Assembly: GCF_024437735.1 (NCBI RefSeq)
Contig: NZ_JANFQO010000001.1
Location: 62,001-126,000, forward strand
DNA length: 64,000 nt
From: Tahibacter harae
GTDB lineage: Bacteria; Pseudomonadota; Gammaproteobacteria; Xanthomonadales; Rhodanobacteraceae
Direction: 5' to 3'
The translations under genes and the position numbers were made by a program. The stretch's first letter is position 1. Every line of letters begins with the position of its first letter. The notes below the pieces were generated by a model. The model was not told the origin of the DNA, ran no database searches, and worked only from the letters and a program-made list of their open reading frames with translations. This document shows, piece by piece, positions 1-9,006 of this stretch.

Positions 1-1263
1 GGCTTCCATGCTCGGCTTGACCGCCTGCACGCCGCGCTTGGCGAGACGGCCGTGGCCGATTTCACGGCGCTTGGGGCCGGCCATGCGGCCGCATTCGCCG
101 ACCGAGAACGGCGGGAAGTTGTAGTGGAACAGGAACGTGTCCTTCGACTCGCCTTCCGGCGCATCGATGATCTGCGAGTCCTTGGTGGTGCCCAGGGTCA
201 CGGTGACCAGGGCCTGGGTCTCGCCGCGAGTGAACAAGGCGGAACCATGGGTGCGCGGCAGCACGCCGACACGGATGTCGATGTTGCGCACGGTGTCCAG
301 CGCGCGGCCGTCGATGCGGACCTTGGTCTTGAGCACGCCGTCGCGCAGGGCGCGGTATTCGATATCGCCGAGGGCGAAGCCGATCTCGCTGTCGGTCCAC
401 TTGTTGGCGGCGGCCTGCTCGGCGATGGCGGCCTTCACTTCGCTCTTGAGCGCGGACTGCGCATCGCGGCGGGCCAGCTTGTCGCGGATCTGGAAGGTCT
501 CGGCCATGCGGTTGCCGATCTGCGCCTCCAGGGCGGCGAACAGGGCGTCGTTGCGCGGCGGAGCGGTCCAGTTGAAGGTCTTGCGGCCGGCTTCGGCGGC
601 GAAGGCTTCGATCGCGGCGATGGCGCTCTTGAGGGCGTTGTGGCCGAAGGTCACGGCGCCCAGCATCACTTCCTCGCTGAGCAGCTTGGCTTCGGATTCC
701 ACCATCAGCACGGCGTTGCTGGTGCCGGCGACGACGAGTTCCAGATCGGAATTCTTCAGGTCACTGACGCTGGGGTTGAGCACGTAGTGGCCGTTGATCA
801 CGCCGACCTTGGCGGCGCCGATCGGGCCCTTGAACGGCACGCCGGCCAGGACCAGGGCGGCGGAGGCGCCGATCAGCGCCGGGATGTCGCCGTCGACTTC
901 CGGATTCAGCGACATGACCGTCGCGATGATCTGGATTTCGTTGCGGAACTCTTCCGGGAACAGCGGACGGATCGGACGGTCGATCAGGCGCGAGGTCAGC
1001 GTTTCCTTTTCGGTCGGACGGCCTTCGCGCTTGAAGAAGCCGCCGGGGATGCGCCCGGCGGAGTAGAACTTTTCCTGATAGTCGACGGTGAGCGGGAAGA
1101 AATCCTGCCCTTCGCGTGCCTTGCCGGCCGCCACCGCCGTGACCAGCACGACGGTTCCGCCCATGCTGACCATGACCGCGCCGCTAGCCTGGCGGGCGAT
1201 TTCGCCCGTTTCCAGCGTGACTTCGTGATTACCGTACTGGAACGACTTGGTTACTTTCGCCAC
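1..1263 (-). CDS. pnp: Polyribonucleotide nucleotidyltransferase (PNPase), 3' end cut by window
   Basis: PNPase is the phosphorolytic 3'-to-5' exoribonuclease of the degradosome. The window holds about the first 420 residues: the first RNase PH-like domain (roughly residues 5-150), the helical linker, and the start of the second RNase PH domain, which carries GHGRLAKRG near the window edge. The C-terminal KH and S1 domains lie outside. I chose a GTG start at 1263 because it gives the family-typical opening [11 protein letters not shown] and has GAGGAG six bases upstream. The ATG at 1269 directly abuts that Shine-Dalgarno sequence and is less likely. The gene follows rpsO closely, the usual rpsO-pnp order. 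Confidence 0.95.
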   Translation of the reverse strand, partial: MAKVTKSFQYGNHEVTLETGEIARQASGAVMVSMGGTVVLVTAVAAGKAREGQDFFPLTVDYQEKFYSAGRIPGGFFKREGRPTEKETLTSRLIDRPIRPLFPEEFRNEIQIIATVMSLNPEVDGDIPALIGASAALVLAGVPFKGPIGAAKVGVINGHYVLNPSVSDLKNSDLELVVAGTSNAVLMVESEAKLLSEEVMLGAVTFGHNALKSAIAAIEAFAAEAGRKTFNWTAPPRNDALFAALEAQIGNRMAETFQIRDKLARRDAQSALKSEVKAAIAEQAAANKWTDSEIGFALGDIEYRALRDGVLKTKVRIDGRALDTVRNIDIRVGVLPRTHGSALFTRGETQALVTVTLGTTKDSQIIDAPEGESKDTFLFHYNFPPFSVGECGRMAGPKRREIGHGRLAKRGVQAVKPSMEA

Positions 1264-1287
1264 TGCCATCTCCTCGGTCTGGTGCGC

Positions 1288-1554
1288 TTAGCGGCGGATG
1301 CCGAGGCGGTCGATCAGGGTCTTGTAGCGGTTGGCGTCCTTGGCCTTGAGGTAGGCCAGCAGGCGGCGGCGCTGGTTGACCATCTTGAGCAGGCCGCGGC
1401 GGGAATGATGATCCTTGGCGTGCTTGGCGAAGTGGCTGGAGAGGCTGTCGATGCGGGCGGACAGCAGGGCAACCTGGACTTCCGGGGAACCGGTGTCGTT
1501 CGGCACGCGGCCGAAATCGGCGAGGATCTTCTGGGTTTGTTCGACGTTCAACAT
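1288..1554 (-). CDS. rpsO: 30S ribosomal protein S15
   Basis: S15 is a primary binder of the central domain of 16S rRNA. The protein has 88 residues and opens [15 protein letters not shown], with the family core [14 protein letters not shown], the [12 protein letters not shown] motif and a basic C-terminus (LIDRLGIRR). I chose ATG 1554 because it fits the normal length of 88-89 residues; longer in-frame starts run into the leader hairpin. An AAGG sits about ten bases upstream of the ATG. It precedes pnp by 24 bases and has its own leader with a strong stem-loop. Confidence 0.97.
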   Translation of the reverse strand: MLNVEQTQKILADFGRVPNDTGSPEVQVALLSARIDSLSSHFAKHAKDHHSRRGLLKMVNQRRRLLAYLKAKDANRYKTLIDRLGIRR

Positions 1555-1581
1555 TTTTTCGTGACCTTGAAAGCTAGACGA

Positions 1582-1626
1582 GGCTTGTGCAGCGCGACCG
1601 ACCGGAGCGATGGCGCTGCACAAGCC
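1582..1626 (-). promoter_or_regulatory. Stem-loop in the rpsO leader (candidate autoregulatory structure)
   Basis: A perfect 14-bp inverted repeat, arms 1582-1595 and 1613-1626 (GGCTTGTGCAGCGC and its complement), encloses a 17-nt loop. It lies 28 nt upstream of the rpsO ATG. No T-run follows the stem on the minus strand, so an intrinsic terminator is unlikely. S15 is known to repress its own mRNA through leader structures in several bacteria, so a regulatory role here is an inference from position and stem strength. Confidence 0.5.
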
Positions 1627-1659
1627 CCGCGTGGGGTGAATTGTCAAGAGAGCCGCGGG

Positions 1660-1689
1660 ATTTTAACGCCAGACGCCGCGGCGCAACAA
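1660..1689 (-). promoter_or_regulatory. Putative sigma-70 promoter for rpsO-pnp
   Basis: On the minus strand TTGTTG (1689-1684) and TAAAAT (1665-1660) are separated by 18 bases. Transcription from here would start near 1653 and carry the 14-bp leader hairpin. The -10 box is good and the -35 box only moderate. A TTGACA at 1647-1642 lies downstream but has no matching -10. Confidence 0.4.
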
Positions 1690-1844
1690 GTCTGAAAGAA
1701 TAATCGCTGGATGATCCGGCCGGGGCGGACGCGGCGCAGCGGCGCCGGCCCGCGGTACGCCCTGCCCCGCGGCCCGGGCTGGCACCAGCCCTGTCCACCG
1801 CCGCGGCTGGCGCGACCGGACCGCGTACCGCAAGCCGGCACCGC

Positions 1845-2771
1845 TCAGTCCGGCAGATTCAATCCACGCCGCACGCGCAGCAGGCCGGTTTCGTCGATCT
1901 CGCCCAGGGCGAGCAGGCGGCCGCCGGGGCCGTGTACGCGGCACAGGCCAGGCGCCACGCCCAGCCCGGTCAACATCTGCCCCTGGACCAGGCGCTGGGC
2001 CTGCGCCGCATCCAGCGCGAGTACCGGCAGCTCCGCCAGGCCGGCATCGGTCGGCAGCAGCAAGGGATCTATGCTTTCCCGGCCCTGGGTCAGCAGCAGC
2101 GTCTCCAGCTCCTGCAGCGTCCACATGCGCGGCTGGACGAAGGGCGCCACCCAGCTGCGCCGCAGCGCGGTCAGATGGGCGCCGCAACCGAGGAATTCGC
2201 CCAGGTCGGTCGCCAGACTGCGCACATAGGTGCCCGAGCCGCATTCCACGTCCAGCTCCAGCACATCGCCACGGCGCGCGCGCAGCTCCAGGCGGAACAC
2301 CTCGACCTCGCGCGGCGCGGCGCTGACCTCTTCGCCGTCGCGGGCGCGACGGTACAGCGGCACGCCGTCCTGCTTGAGCGCCGAATACACCGGCGGTATC
2401 TGGGTGATGCGGCCGCGCAGGCGGGCCAGTGCGGCCTCGATACGGGCGTCGTCGAGCTCCGGCACAGGCCGGCGCTGCACTACTTCGCCTTCGGCATCGG
2501 CGGTGGTCGTGGTCACGCCCAGCTGCACCGTGGCCGCATAGGCCTTGGACGCGCCCAGCAGGTAGGCGGCGATCTTGGTCGCCTCGCCGAAGCACAGCGG
2601 CAGCAGGCCGGTGGCCAGCGGATCCAGGCTGCCGGTATGGCCGCCCTTGGCCGCCAGGAACAGGCGGCGCGCCTTCTGCAGGGCCTGGTTGGAACTCAGG
2701 CCCTGCGGCTTGTCCAGCAGCAGGATGCCGTGGACGTCGCGCCAGGGCGTGGGGTCTTTCTTCTTGCTCAT
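1845..2771 (-). CDS. truB: tRNA pseudouridine(55) synthase
   Basis: The enzyme isomerises U55 of the tRNA T-loop to pseudouridine. The protein has 308 residues. The catalytic aspartate is in [13 protein letters not shown] (about residue 50), and the family motifs [12 protein letters not shown] near residue 20 and [13 protein letters not shown] near 180 are present. A C-terminal PUA-like part ends the protein. It lies between rbfA and rpsO, as in the classical nusA-infB operon order of proteobacteria. ATG 2771 gives the expected N-terminus. Confidence 0.97.
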   Translation of the reverse strand: MSKKKDPTPWRDVHGILLLDKPQGLSSNQALQKARRLFLAAKGGHTGSLDPLATGLLPLCFGEATKIAAYLLGASKAYAATVQLGVTTTTADAEGEVVQRRPVPELDDARIEAALARLRGRITQIPPVYSALKQDGVPLYRRARDGEEVSAAPREVEVFRLELRARRGDVLELDVECGSGTYVRSLATDLGEFLGCGAHLTALRRSWVAPFVQPRMWTLQELETLLLTQGRESIDPLLLPTDAGLAELPVLALDAAQAQRLVQGQMLTGLGVAPGLCRVHGPGGRLLALGEIDETGLLRVRRGLNLPD

Positions 2772-2777
2772 CGGGGT

Positions 2778-2843
2778 GGAGCCGGGATTCGGGATGGGGG
2801 ATTCGGGATTGGGTGGCCAATCAGAATCCTGACTACCGGCTCC
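2778..2843. repeat. GGGATTC-type intergenic repeat between rbfA and truB
   Basis: Bases 2784-2813 contain tandem-like GGGATTC units. The whole stretch is bounded by GGAGCCGG (2778-2785) and CCGGCTCC (2836-2843), so it can fold back. Similar GAGCCGGGATT elements recur near 8910, 31100, 34770 and 48600 in this window. Confidence 0.6.
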
Positions 2844-2858
2844 CGCGCGAGGGCAAGC

Positions 2859-3230
2859 TCACTCTGCGTCCGGTTCCCGCGACGCCGGCCGCGGCGCATC
2901 GCGCAGCAGCTGCTCTATACGCTCGCCCTTGTCGACCGAGTCGTCGTACTTGAAGCGCAGCTCCGGCACGCGGCGGATCTTCATGATGCGCGAGAGTTCG
3001 CGGCGGAAGTCCTTGGCCATTTCGTTGAGCAGCTTGACCGCCGGCGGGCCCTGTTCGGCCAGCAGCGCGGTGATGTAGACGGTGGCGACGTCCAGCTCGC
3101 GCGAAGCCTCGACATCGGAGACGCTGACCGAAGGCAGCGCGTTGTCGCGCACGACCTCGTGCACCAGGGTGCCGACGAGACGGCGCAGCTCCGCGGAGAT
3201 GCGGTCGGAACGGTGGAAAGTGTTTGGCAT
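2859..3230 (-). CDS. rbfA: 30S ribosome-binding factor A
   Basis: RbfA is a KH-fold assembly factor that helps 16S rRNA maturation and cold adaptation. The protein has 123 residues. It shows the conserved N-terminus (MPNTFHRSDRISAELRRL), a central VSDVEASRELDVATVYIT strand region and the ELRFKYDDSVDKGERIE signature near residue 95. It is preceded by an unusually long, structured gap after infB (358 bp) that contains an intrinsic terminator. It may therefore be expressed at a different level from infB. Confidence 0.96.
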   Translation of the reverse strand: MPNTFHRSDRISAELRRLVGTLVHEVVRDNALPSVSVSDVEASRELDVATVYITALLAEQGPPAVKLLNEMAKDFRRELSRIMKIRRVPELRFKYDDSVDKGERIEQLLRDAPRPASREPDAE

Positions 3231-3319
3231 GGCGTTTTACTCCCGCGCTGTGCGCAAGCCGTTGCCGGTGCCGCCGGCTCCCCGATGGGAAAGATTCACC
3301 GGGAAGCCGCTGCACCACG

Positions 3320-3356
3320 AAAAACCGGCACGCGCTGGCCGCGCAGCCGGCTTTTT
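3320..3356 (-). terminator. Terminator or attenuator between infB and rbfA
   Basis: The arms AAAAACCGGC (3320-3329) and GCCGGCTTTTT (3346-3356, one bulged base) close an inner GCGC/GCGC stem. On the minus strand the hairpin ends in TTTTT, and on the plus strand it also ends in TTTTT. For the operon it would terminate or attenuate transcription about 90 bases before the rbfA start codon. Confidence 0.6.
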
Positions 3357-3370
3357 GCTGAAGTCCCCAG

Positions 3371-3422
3371 GAACGAAGAGGACGGCCGGCGCCTTGCAGC
3401 ACAAAGCGCCGGCGAAGCTGTG
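3371..3422 (-). repeat. 52-nt hairpin repeat, copy 2 (infB-rbfA gap)
   Basis: This copy matches the one at 3492-3543 at about 40 of 52 positions, in the same orientation. It can form a stem with arms GCCGGCGC and GCGCCGGC. The changed positions partly keep base pairing, which suggests a folded RNA or a REP-like element. Confidence 0.6.
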
Positions 3423-3491
3423 AAGCACCAGACCGTCAGCGCAGCGAGAACCGCCACGTCGCCGCGATGCCGCCTGCAATGGAACCCGCTT

Positions 3492-3543
3492 GATTCAAGA
3501 GGCCGGCCGACCCCTTGCGTTGCAAAGGGCCGGCGAAGTTGTG
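3492..3543 (-). repeat. 52-nt hairpin repeat, copy 1 (infB-rbfA gap)
   Basis: This is the direct partner of 3371-3422, offset by 121 bases. The stem uses GCCGGC arms with an inner CCTTGC/GCAAAGG pairing. It starts about 45 bases downstream of the infB stop codon. Confidence 0.6.
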
Positions 3544-3589
3544 GAGACCGGCAACCGAGCGCAGCAGCGCCCCCGGTGCCGCCGCGACG

Positions 3590-6409
3590 TCAGAACGTGC
3601 GCTGTACCTCGATGCGCTCGAAGCACTCGATCTGGTCGCCCGGCTTGACGTCGTTGTACTGCTTCACCGCGATGCCGCATTCCATGCCGTTGCGCACTTC
3701 GTCGACCACGTCCTTGAAGCGGCGCAGCGATTCCAGTTCGCCCTGGAAGATCACGGTGTTGTCGCGCAGCACGCGGATCGGCTTGTTGCGCTTGACGAAA
3801 CCCTCGATGACCATGCAGCCCGCCACCGCGCCGAACTTGGAGCTGCGGAAGACTTCGCGCACCTGGGCCACGCCGATGATCTCCTCGCGCACTTCCATGC
3901 CGAGCAGGCCGGAAGCCACCTGCTTCACCTGGTCGATCACGTCGTAGATGATGGAGAAGTAGCGCAGATCCAGGCCGTTGGCTTCGATCACCTTGCGTGC
4001 CGAGGCATCGGCGCGCACGTTGAAGCCGATGATGGTGGCCTTGGAGGCCGCCGCCAGGGTGGCGTCGGACTCGGTGATGCCGCCCACGCCGGACACGATG
4101 ACGTTGACCTTGACCAGTTCGTTGGTCAGCTTGGTCAGCGAATCACGCAGCGCCTCGGCAGAACCCTGCACGTCGGCCTTGACCACGAGGTTCAGGGTCT
4201 GCTGATCGCCGCCCTGGGTCATCGTCGCCATGATGTCTTCGAGCTTGGTGCTCTGCTTGACCAGGCGCGACTCGCGGCGCTTCTGGTTGCGCTGCTGGGC
4301 GACGTCCTTGGCCAGGCGCTCGTCGGCGACGGAGACGAAATCGTCGCCGGCGTCGGGCACGCCCGACAGGCCCAGCACCTGCACCGGGATCGACGGGCCG
4401 GCCTCGCTCACCTGCTGGCCGGATTCGTTGAACATGGCGCGCACGCGGCCGTATTCCACGCCGCAGACCAGGAAGTCGCCGCGCTTGAGCGTACCGGCCT
4501 GCACCAGCACCGTCGCGACCGGGCCGCGGCCCTTGTCCAGGCTGGACTCGACCACCACGCCCGAGGCGCGGCCTTCGCGCACGGCCTGCAGTTCCAGCAC
4601 TTCGGCCTGCACCGAGATCGCATCGAGCAGCGCATCCACGCCCATGCCGGTCTTGGCCGACAGCGGCACGAACTGGGTATCGCCGCCCCACTCTTCCGGC
4701 ACGACTTCGTGCTGCACCAGGCCCTGCTTCACGTTGTCCGGGTTGGCCTCGGATTTGTCCATCTTGTTGACGGCGACGATCATGGGCACGCCGGCGGCGC
4801 GCGCATGCTTGACCGCTTCCACCGTCTGCGGCATCACGCCGTCGTCGGCGGCGACCACCAGCACGACGATGTCGGTCAGCTTGGCGCCGCGCGCGCGCAT
4901 CGCGGTGAAGGCGGCGTGGCCCGGCGTGTCGAGGAAGGTGATAACGCCCTTGGGCGTGGTCACGTGGTAGGCGCCGATGTGCTGGGTGATGCCGCCGGCT
5001 TCGCCCGAGGCGACCTTGGTGCGGCGGATGTAGTCCAGCAGCGAGGTCTTGCCGTGGTCGACATGGCCCATGATGGTGACCACCGGCGGACGCGATTCCT
5101 TGTCGCCATGATCGGCCTCGGAATGGGCGATCAGGGCGGTTTCGGCATCGTCGTCGCTGATGCGGGTCGCCTTGTGGCCGAGTTCTTCCACCACCAGCAC
5201 GGCGGTGTCGTGGTCGATGGCCTGGTTGATCGTGGCCATGACGCCCATCTTGAACAGGGCCTTGACCACGTCGGAACCCTTCACCGCCATCTTGGCGGCG
5301 AGTTCGGCCACGACGATGGCATCGCCGATGGCGATGTCGCGCACGACCGGCGCGGTCGGCTTGGCAAAGCCGTGCTGCCCGGTAATGCGGCTGAGATCGG
5401 GCTTGCCGCGCGGCTTCTTGCGGTTGGAGCGGCGCGCGCGTTCTTCCGCGGTCAGGTGCAGCTCGCCGCCGGAGAAGCGGTGGCCGATATCCGGCGACGG
5501 CCCTTCGGTCATGCGGTGCGAGCCGTGCTTGACGCGGTTGCCGCTGTTGCGGTTCTGCGTATCGTCGCTGCGCTTGGGCGCCGCCGGACGGTGCGGCACA
5601 TGATGCGTGGTCGCGTCGCGGCGCGGCGGACGCGCATCAGTGCTGCCGCCCGGTCGCGGCGCACCGGCGCCGGCACCCGCCATGGGCGGACGCGAAGGCG
5701 TGGAATCCGGCCGGCCCTGCGGGCGCGGCGGCGGCGCGTCGCTGCGGCCCTGCGGACGCGGCGGCGCGGACTCGACGCGGGGCTGCGGCCGCGCCGGCGG
5801 CGGCGTGGCGGCCGGCGCCGTCTGCGCCGGCGCAGCCGTGCTGGCGGATTCGGCGACGACGCGCTCGCGCGCTTCTTCCTCGCGGCGGCGGGCTTCCTCT
5901 TCGCGGCGGCGCGCTTCTTCCTCGGCGGCGGCAGCGGCCGCTGCCGCGGCGGCGGCCTTGGCTTCTTCCTCGGCGCGGCGCTTTTCCTGCGCGGCGCGTT
6001 CCAGTTCCTCGCCTTCGCGGCGCAGGGTGGATTCGCCCAGCTTGCGCAGAGCTTCCTCGCGCTCGCTGTCGACCTTCTGCTCTTCCTCGACCGAGCTGCG
6101 CTTGACGTAGGTGCGCTTCTGGCGCACTTCCACGTTCACGGTCTTGCCGCGGGCGGCGCCCTGGTTGACCGTGATCTCGCTGACCGTCTTGCGCTTGAGC
6201 GTGATCTGGCGCGGCGCGGAATCCTCGGCGACCGGTTCGGTCTTGCCGTGGGTGCGGCGCAGGAATCCGAGCAGTTTCACCTTCTCGGTGCTGCTGATCA
6301 CCTGGTCGGCGTTGCTGAATTTCATGCCGGCTTCGGCCAGCTGCGAAAGCAGCTTTTCTACCGGCGTGCCCAGGACCTGGGCCAATTGTTTGATGGTGAC
6401 GTCCGACAT
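3590..6409 (-). CDS. infB: Translation initiation factor IF-2
   Basis: IF-2 is the GTPase that brings initiator tRNA to the 30S subunit. The protein has 939 residues. The N-terminal IF2_N domain ([14 protein letters not shown]) is followed by a long Ala/Glu/Arg-rich coiled region and a Pro/Arg-rich linker (about residues 110-300). A second IF2_N-like part comes next, then the G domain with GHVDHGKT (about 445), DTPGH (about 495) and NKMD (about 548), then the C-terminal fMet-tRNA-binding domains. I chose ATG 6409 because it gives the conserved MSDVTIK opening and has GGAG upstream; an in-frame upstream extension reaches toward nusA and is not family-like. It lies 56 bases after nusA. Confidence 0.97.
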   Translation of the reverse strand: MSDVTIKQLAQVLGTPVEKLLSQLAEAGMKFSNADQVISSTEKVKLLGFLRRTHGKTEPVAEDSAPRQITLKRKTVSEITVNQGAARGKTVNVEVRQKRTYVKRSSVEEEQKVDSEREEALRKLGESTLRREGEELERAAQEKRRAEEEAKAAAAAAAAAAAEEEARRREEEARRREEEARERVVAESASTAAPAQTAPAATPPPARPQPRVESAPPRPQGRSDAPPPRPQGRPDSTPSRPPMAGAGAGAPRPGGSTDARPPRRDATTHHVPHRPAAPKRSDDTQNRNSGNRVKHGSHRMTEGPSPDIGHRFSGGELHLTAEERARRSNRKKPRGKPDLSRITGQHGFAKPTAPVVRDIAIGDAIVVAELAAKMAVKGSDVVKALFKMGVMATINQAIDHDTAVLVVEELGHKATRISDDDAETALIAHSEADHGDKESRPPVVTIMGHVDHGKTSLLDYIRRTKVASGEAGGITQHIGAYHVTTPKGVITFLDTPGHAAFTAMRARGAKLTDIVVLVVAADDGVMPQTVEAVKHARAAGVPMIVAVNKMDKSEANPDNVKQGLVQHEVVPEEWGGDTQFVPLSAKTGMGVDALLDAISVQAEVLELQAVREGRASGVVVESSLDKGRGPVATVLVQAGTLKRGDFLVCGVEYGRVRAMFNESGQQVSEAGPSIPVQVLGLSGVPDAGDDFVSVADERLAKDVAQQRNQKRRESRLVKQSTKLEDIMATMTQGGDQQTLNLVVKADVQGSAEALRDSLTKLTNELVKVNVIVSGVGGITESDATLAAASKATIIGFNVRADASARKVIEANGLDLRYFSIIYDVIDQVKQVASGLLGMEVREEIIGVAQVREVFRSSKFGAVAGCMVIEGFVKRNKPIRVLRDNTVIFQGELESLRRFKDVVDEVRNGMECGIAVKQYNDVKPGDQIECFERIEVQRTF

Positions 6410-6465
6410 TTTGGTTACTCCGTGATCCGCTGCTGCCCGTTGCTGCCGTCGCAATCCGGGGCGGA

Positions 6466-7956
6466 TTACGTCGCGGTAGCGCGCGCGGCCACGATCAACG
6501 CGGCGGCACGATCCTCATCCATTCCTTCGATACCGAATTCCATCAGCTCATCGGTGGCCAGATCGGCAAGATCCTGGCCGGTGACGATGCCGTGCTGGGC
6601 CAGGGTATAGGCCAGCGCCTCGTCCATGCCCTCGACCGAAACCAGGTCGTCGGCCGGCTTGTGCTCGTCGATGTTCTCTTCCACCGCCAGCGCCTCGGTG
6701 AGCAGGGCGTCGCGGGCGCGGGCGCGCAGTTCCTCGACGATGTCCTCGTCGAAGCCGTCCACGGCCAGCAGCTCGCCGGTGGGCACGTAGGCGATTTCCT
6801 CCACCGTGGAGAAGCCTTCCTGCACCAGGATGGCGGCGATCTCCGCATCCACTTCCAGGCGCGTCATGAACAGCTGGCGCGCGGCCTCCTGCTCCGATTC
6901 GCTCTTGTTGCGTACCTGCGCCTCGGTCATCACGTTGAGCTGCCAGCCGGAAAGCTTGCTGGCGAGACGCACGTTCTGGCCGCCGCGGCCGATGGCCTGG
7001 GAAAGCTTGTCCTCGGCCACGGCGATGTCCATGGAGTGCTTGTCCTCGTCGACGATGATGGACTGCACTTCCGCCGGCGCCATCGCGTTGATGACGAACT
7101 GGGCCGGGTTGTCGTTCCACAGGACGATGTCGATGCGCTCGCCGTTCAGCTCGTTCGACACGGCCTGCACGCGCGAACCGCGCATGCCGATACAGGCGCC
7201 GATGGGATCGGTGCGGGTATCGGTGGCCAGCACCGCGATCTTGGCGCGGTCGCCGGCATCGCGGGCGCAGGCCTTGATCTGCACCAGGCCCTGGCCGACT
7301 TCCGGCACTTCGAGCTTGAACAGCTCCATCATGAATTCCGGCGCAGTGCGCGACACGAACAGCTGCGGACCGCGCGCCTCGGCGCGCACGTCGTACAGGT
7401 AGCCGCGCACGCGGTCGCCGGTGCGCACGGTTTCGCGCGGGATGGTCTTGTCGCGGGCGATGAAGGCTTCGGCGTTGCCGCCGAGATCCAGGTAGACCGC
7501 GCCGCGCTCCACGCGCTTGACCACGCCGGTGATGAGTTCGCCGATGCGGTCGCGGAAAGCGTCGACCACCTGGGCGCGCTCGGCCTCGCGCACGCGCTGC
7601 ACGATCACCTGCTTGGCGGCCTGCGCTGCAATGCGGCCAAATTCGGGGTTTTCAATCTGCTCTTCGACGAAATCGCCGATCTCCGCGCCGGGCTTCTCGT
7701 CGACGGCATCCATCAGGCGGATCATGCGCTCGGGCGACTCCATCACGATGTCGTCGGGCACCACCTCCCAGCGGCGGAAGGTTTCGTAGTCGCCGTTGGT
7801 GCGGTTGATCGAGACGCGGATGGACACGTCCTGGTCGACGTAGCGCTTCTTCGCCGCCGAGGCCAGCGCCGCTTCCATCGCATCGAAGATGACCGCCTTG
7901 TCGACGCCCTTCTCGTTGGCGACCGCGTCAACCACCAGCAAAAGTTCTTTGCTCAT
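6466..7956 (-). CDS. nusA: Transcription termination/antitermination factor NusA
   Basis: NusA binds RNA polymerase and modulates pausing, termination and antitermination. The protein has 496 residues. It has an N-terminal RNAP-binding domain ([17 protein letters not shown]), an S1 domain around residues 135-200, KH domains ([15 protein letters not shown] and [12 protein letters not shown] motifs), and two C-terminal acidic helix-hairpin-helix repeats ending in AAALIVAAR. The length is normal for gammaproteobacteria. It follows rimP by 40 bases. NusA itself acts on the kind of terminators that precede rimP here. Confidence 0.97.
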   Translation of the reverse strand: MSKELLLVVDAVANEKGVDKAVIFDAMEAALASAAKKRYVDQDVSIRVSINRTNGDYETFRRWEVVPDDIVMESPERMIRLMDAVDEKPGAEIGDFVEEQIENPEFGRIAAQAAKQVIVQRVREAERAQVVDAFRDRIGELITGVVKRVERGAVYLDLGGNAEAFIARDKTIPRETVRTGDRVRGYLYDVRAEARGPQLFVSRTAPEFMMELFKLEVPEVGQGLVQIKACARDAGDRAKIAVLATDTRTDPIGACIGMRGSRVQAVSNELNGERIDIVLWNDNPAQFVINAMAPAEVQSIIVDEDKHSMDIAVAEDKLSQAIGRGGQNVRLASKLSGWQLNVMTEAQVRNKSESEQEAARQLFMTRLEVDAEIAAILVQEGFSTVEEIAYVPTGELLAVDGFDEDIVEELRARARDALLTEALAVEENIDEHKPADDLVSVEGMDEALAYTLAQHGIVTGQDLADLATDELMEFGIEGMDEDRAAALIVAARATAT

Positions 7957-7996
7957 CGCTTGTCACTCCGCCCGGCGTCGCCGACGCCGGTATTGT

Positions 7997-8587
7997 TCAC
8001 TTGTTTGGTTTTTTGCGCTTGGGCGCGGCGTCGGCCTTGCCCGCGGCGGGCTTGGCCGGGCCAGGCTTGGCCGCACCGGGCTTGGCTTGCGGTTTGGGTT
8101 TGCCGGCCGGCTTCTCGGGAGCCAGCCCCAGCGCGGCGTAATCGGGAACGATGCGCGCCTTCTGCACGTTGTCGTGGGCGATGGTGATGTCCACGCCGTC
8201 CTGGTCGATGGTGATGCGGTCGCCGTCCACGGCGCGGATCGCGCCCTGCAGGCGGCGGCGGCCTTCGACCGGGAGATTCAGTGCGATCTTCGCCTTCTCG
8301 CCGATGAAGCGCGCGAACTGCGCCGGCGTGAACAGCGGCCGGTCCAGGCCCGGCGAGGAAACTTCGAGGGTGTAGCGGCCCGCGATCGGGTCGTTCACAT
8401 CGAACTGCGCGGAAAGCTCGCGGCTGACCGCTTCGCAGTCTTCGATGGTGATGGGGCGCTCTAGATGGTCGATGTAGATGCGCAGCAGACTGTTGCCGCG
8501 GCTGGGCGCGTACTCGATGCCGAGGCATTCGAGGCCCAGGTCGGCAACTACAGGATTGATCAACTGGATGAGTTCGTCGTCTTTCAC
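7997..8587 (-). CDS. rimP: Ribosome maturation factor RimP
   Basis: RimP is needed for late 30S subunit maturation. The protein has 196 residues. The two-domain RimP core includes the LRIYIDH strand, DCEAVSRELSA and the YTLEVSSPGLDRPL signature. A lysine/alanine/proline-rich tail of about 40 residues follows the core and makes it longer than the E. coli protein (about 150). The start is GTG 8587, as no better in-frame ATG exists. A terminator-like hairpin ends only 18 bases upstream, so the gene is read only by transcripts that pass it. Confidence 0.95.
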   Translation of the reverse strand: MKDDELIQLINPVVADLGLECLGIEYAPSRGNSLLRIYIDHLERPITIEDCEAVSRELSAQFDVNDPIAGRYTLEVSSPGLDRPLFTPAQFARFIGEKAKIALNLPVEGRRRLQGAIRAVDGDRITIDQDGVDITIAHDNVQKARIVPDYAALGLAPEKPAGKPKPQAKPGAAKPGPAKPAAGKADAAPKRKKPNK

Positions 8588-8605
8588 GCTGCTTTCTGCA
8601 CAAAC

Positions 8606-8631
8606 AAAAAAAAATGGGCACTAAGGCCCAT
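8606..8631 (-). terminator. Leader terminator/attenuator before rimP-nusA-infB
   Basis: The arms ATGGGC and GCCCAT (8614-8619, 8626-8631) form a hairpin followed on the minus strand by nine T (complement of 8606-8614). It sits between tRNA-fMet and rimP and ends 18 bases before the rimP GTG. Any promoter for rimP must lie upstream of it, so it acts as an attenuator for the operon. Confidence 0.75.
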
Positions 8632-8742
8632 TCCATAGTCCGCCGTTGTCTCGCTTCCCAACATCGGCAACGCGCGCATCCTGCGCTATTCCGCCGGCTC
8701 GGGCCTGGTCCAGCTCGGTGACCAGGAACTTCCGGCTTTAGC

Positions 8743-8764
8743 AAAAAGGCCACACTAGGTGGCC
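8743..8764 (-). terminator. Intrinsic terminator of the initiator tRNA gene
   Basis: The arms GGCCAC and GTGGCC (8748-8753, 8759-8764) enclose a 5-nt loop and are followed by TTTTT on the minus strand. The hairpin starts 14 bases after the tRNA CCA end. Confidence 0.8.
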
Positions 8765-8778
8765 TTTCGCTTGAATCC

Positions 8779-8855
8779 TGGTAGCGGGGGCAGGATTTGA
8801 ACCTGCGACCTTCGGGTTATGAGCCCGACGAGCTGCCAGACTGCTCCACCCCGCA
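8779..8855 (-). tRNA. Initiator tRNA-Met (CAT)
   Basis: This 77-nt cloverleaf has an encoded CCA. The anticodon loop CTCATAA sits on a stem with three consecutive G-C pairs (GGG/CCC), the hallmark of initiator tRNA. The acceptor arms TGCGGGG and CCCCGCT pair at positions 2-7 and leave a mismatch at 1:72, as needed for formylation. Here the mismatch is U-U, not the C-A known from E. coli. Its position ahead of rimP-nusA-infB matches metY of E. coli. Confidence 0.95.
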
Positions 8856-8868
8856 TCAGAGAAACGGA

Positions 8869-8897
8869 AGTCTACGGATTTACCGAGACTTGCGCAA
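8869..8897 (-). promoter_or_regulatory. Promoter of the initiator tRNA gene
   Basis: On the minus strand TTGCGC (8897-8892) and TAGACT (8874-8869) are separated by exactly 17 bases. The start point would fall a few bases before the mature 5' end at 8855. This is the best promoter for the tRNA and, by read-through, for rimP-nusA-infB. Confidence 0.6.
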
Positions 8898-9006
8898 GCA
8901 CTTTGAGAGCCGGGATTAGCGATTCGTGATCCGGGATGAAGAAAGAACCCATCGCAGCGATGATCTGCCGCGGAATCTCCAATCCCGGACAACGAATCCC
9001 CGCCCC

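Larger units (their letters stand above)
3231..3589 (-). other. Structured non-coding gap between infB and rbfA
   Basis: No gene is supported in this 359-bp spacer. It carries two 52-nt direct repeats that can each form a hairpin (3492-3543 and 3371-3422) and one terminator-like hairpin (3320-3356). All three are in the path of transcription from infB into rbfA. Confidence 0.6.

Noticed and set aside
1642-1647. TTGACA on the minus strand before rpsO as a -35 box
   Set aside because: Seventeen bases downstream the hexamer is CTTGTG, which is not a credible -10; the upstream TTGTTG/TAAAAT pair is better.
3515-6610. A 1031-residue open frame on the plus strand opposite infB
   Set aside because: It is His/Gly/Ala-rich, has no recognisable domain, and mirrors the GC-rich third-position pattern of infB on the other strand.
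6592-8187. Long plus-strand frame opposite nusA and rimP
   Set aside because: It is low-complexity, has no family match, and lies wholly opposite well-supported genes.
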